Source: Clostridiaceae bacterium HFYG-1003 (lineage in GTDB: Bacteria > Bacillota > Clostridia > Clostridiales > Clostridiaceae). From it: a stretch of 64,000 bases of DNA. The notes beneath the pieces were generated by a model, which saw nothing but the letters and a program-made list of their open reading frames with translations, did no database searches and had not been told where the DNA came from. This document shows positions 62,789 to 64,000 of this stretch, piece by piece. Position numbers and translations under genes: made by a program. Each line of letters begins with the position of its first letter. Position 1 is the first letter of the stretch. The stretch covers positions 434,001 to 498,000 of the forward strand of contig CP102060.1 in assembly GCA_024579835.1 (NCBI GenBank), written 5' to 3'.

Positions 62789-64000
62789 ATGAATGAAATA
62801 ATTGGAAAGACAGGGGTGAGTCAAGTGAGCGGATTGATTCAAGAGAGTGGAATTGGTGATTTGAATGGATTGAATGGATTGAATGGATTGAGTTTAACAT
62901 CTGAGGACAGGGTAGCTGAGACGGAACGGATTTTAGGCCTGATCCGCAAAGGTACTGACCAGGTTGTGGGAGAGGATGATCTCAGAGAGAAGCTGCTGCA
63001 GGGCCGAACGCTGGTCGTCAAGCTTGGGCTGGATCCGACTGCTCCGGATATTCATCTGGGGCACACGGTTGTACTGCGTAAAATGAAGCTGCTGCAGGAT
63101 CTGGGGCATCAGGTTGTCATCATCATCGGTGACTTCACCGGCAAGATCGGGGATCCCTCGGGAAAGAGCAAGACACGGGTTCAGCTGACCGATGAAGAGG
63201 TTCGCCGAAATGCCGCCACCTACTTTGAACAGGTCTTTCGGGTGCTGGATCGTGAAAAAACCCAGATCAAGTACAATAGTGAGTGGCTGGGCAAACTGAG
63301 TCTGAGTGATTCACTGGCGATGGCCGCCTGTGTCACCGTAGCCAGAATGCTGGAACGGGATGATTTTAAGAATCGGTTTGAGTCCGGAACGCCCATCGGC
63401 ATCCATGAATTTATGTACCCGCTGCTCCAGGCAAGGGACAGCATAGCCTTGGAAGCTGACATCGAGGTAGGGGGGACCGATCAGACATTCAATCTGTTGA
63501 TGGGCCGGACCCTGCAGAAATCCTTCGGTCAGTCGCCCCAGGCCGTGATCACGCTTCCGCTCCTGGCGGGAACTGACGGAGTTTTGAAAATGAGCAAAAG
63601 TCTGGGCAATTACATCGGAATCAGTGAACCGGCACGAGTCATGTTTCAAAAGGTCATGTCCATCCCGGATCATCTCATCATCAGGTATTTTGAATTGGTG
63701 ACGGATGAAACGCCTGAGGCGATTGCAGCCGTGCAGACTCGACTGGACGCCGGTGCGAACCCCAGAGATGAGAAACTGAGGCTCGCCCGGACGATTACCC
63801 GACTATACTGGTCAGAGAATGAAACGGCTGAAGCCGAACGCTTCTTCCGGGAGACGTTTTCTCTGGGCATTCTGCCGCAGGACGTGCCGCTGCTGAGCAT
63901 TCAGTCTCTGGAAGAATCTGAAATACTGCAGGCGATCAAGCGGTCGACTGCAATCAGCACCAGTGAGCTGCGCCGAATGCTGGACCAGTCGGGGATTCAG
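62789..64000 (+). CDS. tyrZ: Second tyrosyl-tRNA synthetase (TyrZ-type), truncated by the window end
   Basis: 404 residues are visible and the 3' end is outside the window. HIGH motif HLGH in DPTAPDIHLGHTVVLRK, IIGDFTGKIGDPSGKSKTR, the tyrosine-binding GGTDQTFNLLMGR and KMSKS in VLKMSKSLGN are all intact, typical of the TyrZ/type 2 enzymes rather than the KMGKT type at 8.3 kb. An S4-like domain begins near the edge. ATG 62789 is chosen because AGAGGTGAG sits at ideal distance; ATG 62762 and upstream GTGs are in the same frame. Its T-box suggests it responds to tyrosine limitation. Confidence 0.9.
   Translation, partial: MNEIIGKTGVSQVSGLIQESGIGDLNGLNGLNGLSLTSEDRVAETERILGLIRKGTDQVVGEDDLREKLLQGRTLVVKLGLDPTAPDIHLGHTVVLRKMKLLQDLGHQVVIIIGDFTGKIGDPSGKSKTRVQLTDEEVRRNAATYFEQVFRVLDREKTQIKYNSEWLGKLSLSDSLAMAACVTVARMLERDDFKNRFESGTPIGIHEFMYPLLQARDSIALEADIEVGGTDQTFNLLMGRTLQKSFGQSPQAVITLPLLAGTDGVLKMSKSLGNYIGISEPARVMFQKVMSIPDHLIIRYFELVTDETPEAIAAVQTRLDAGANPRDEKLRLARTITRLYWSENETAEAERFFRETFSLGILPQDVPLLSIQSLEESEILQAIKRSTAISTSELRRMLDQSGIQ

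Overview
The window looks like a chromosomal segment of a Gram-positive Firmicute, most likely an anaerobic Clostridia-type organism. The evidence is: three T-box leaders on aminoacyl-tRNA synthetase genes; strong AGGAGG-type ribosome binding sites; a CggR-controlled glycolytic operon in Bacillus/Clostridium order; an iron-sulfur L-serine dehydratase in two subunits; a phosphofructokinase with pyrophosphate-type residues; a BMP-type nucleoside ABC transporter; a DUF1002 protein; and a Clostridia-type small P-loop protein. Most genes are moderately GC-rich. One stretch (about 4.8-6.2 kb) is clearly AT-rich. No phage, transposase, CRISPR array or rRNA was seen.

Layout. 0-2.7 kb: the tail of an unrecognised gene, then trpS with its T-box, a VOC protein and a small membrane protein, all leftward. 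3-6.2 kb: small accessory genes (zinc ribbon, P-loop protein, membrane protein), then the AT-rich island with a secreted protein and tiny ORFs. 6.4-10.2 kb: GlcNAc-type PTS, tRNA-Val, tyrS, a phosphoesterase. 10.4-13.2 kb: an ArsR regulator overlapping a four-domain sulfur-handling flavoprotein. 13.6-17.7 kb: a small alarmone synthetase, then a repeat protein / AAA ATPase / VWA-metallopeptidase cassette. 17.8-22.2 kb (leftward): HesB-like protein, leuS with T-box, CYTH protein. 22.4-28.9 kb: nucleoside kinase-sdaAB-sdaAA, pssA (leftward), lipid kinase-MFS. 29.2-33.9 kb: a tightly overlapping run MgtE_N/CBS-queG-plsC-nth-ddl behind a long structured leader. 34-43.2 kb: M42 peptidase, VanW lipoprotein, MoxR-DUF58-transglutaminase operon, HAD phosphatase-trmL. 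43.6-51.5 kb: phosphofructokinase, nucleoside ABC importer, sodium symporter with a cre-like site. 52.9-60.7 kb: cggR-gap-pgk-tpiA-gpmI-eno, then ferritin. 61-64 kb: DUF1002 protein and a T-box-controlled second tyrosyl-tRNA synthetase cut by the window end.

How the parts fit. The phosphofructokinase and the cggR operon cover much of glycolysis, and the PTS feeds amino sugar into it. The ArsR/flavoprotein pair looks like a reactive-sulfur response unit. Two separate MoxR-type ATPase modules occur, one with a DUF2201-type VWA protein and one with DUF58/transglutaminase. Charging of Trp, Leu and Tyr is under tRNA-sensing control, with specifier codons TGG, CTC and TAC readable in the leaders.

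The least explained items are the ~300-nt leader before the MgtE_N/CBS gene, which can sequester its own ribosome binding site; the hairpin-rich leader before moxR; the AT-rich island, where the secreted protein lacks a normal start next to a tetranucleotide repeat; and a recurrent scatter of short intergenic tandem repeats with unrelated units.
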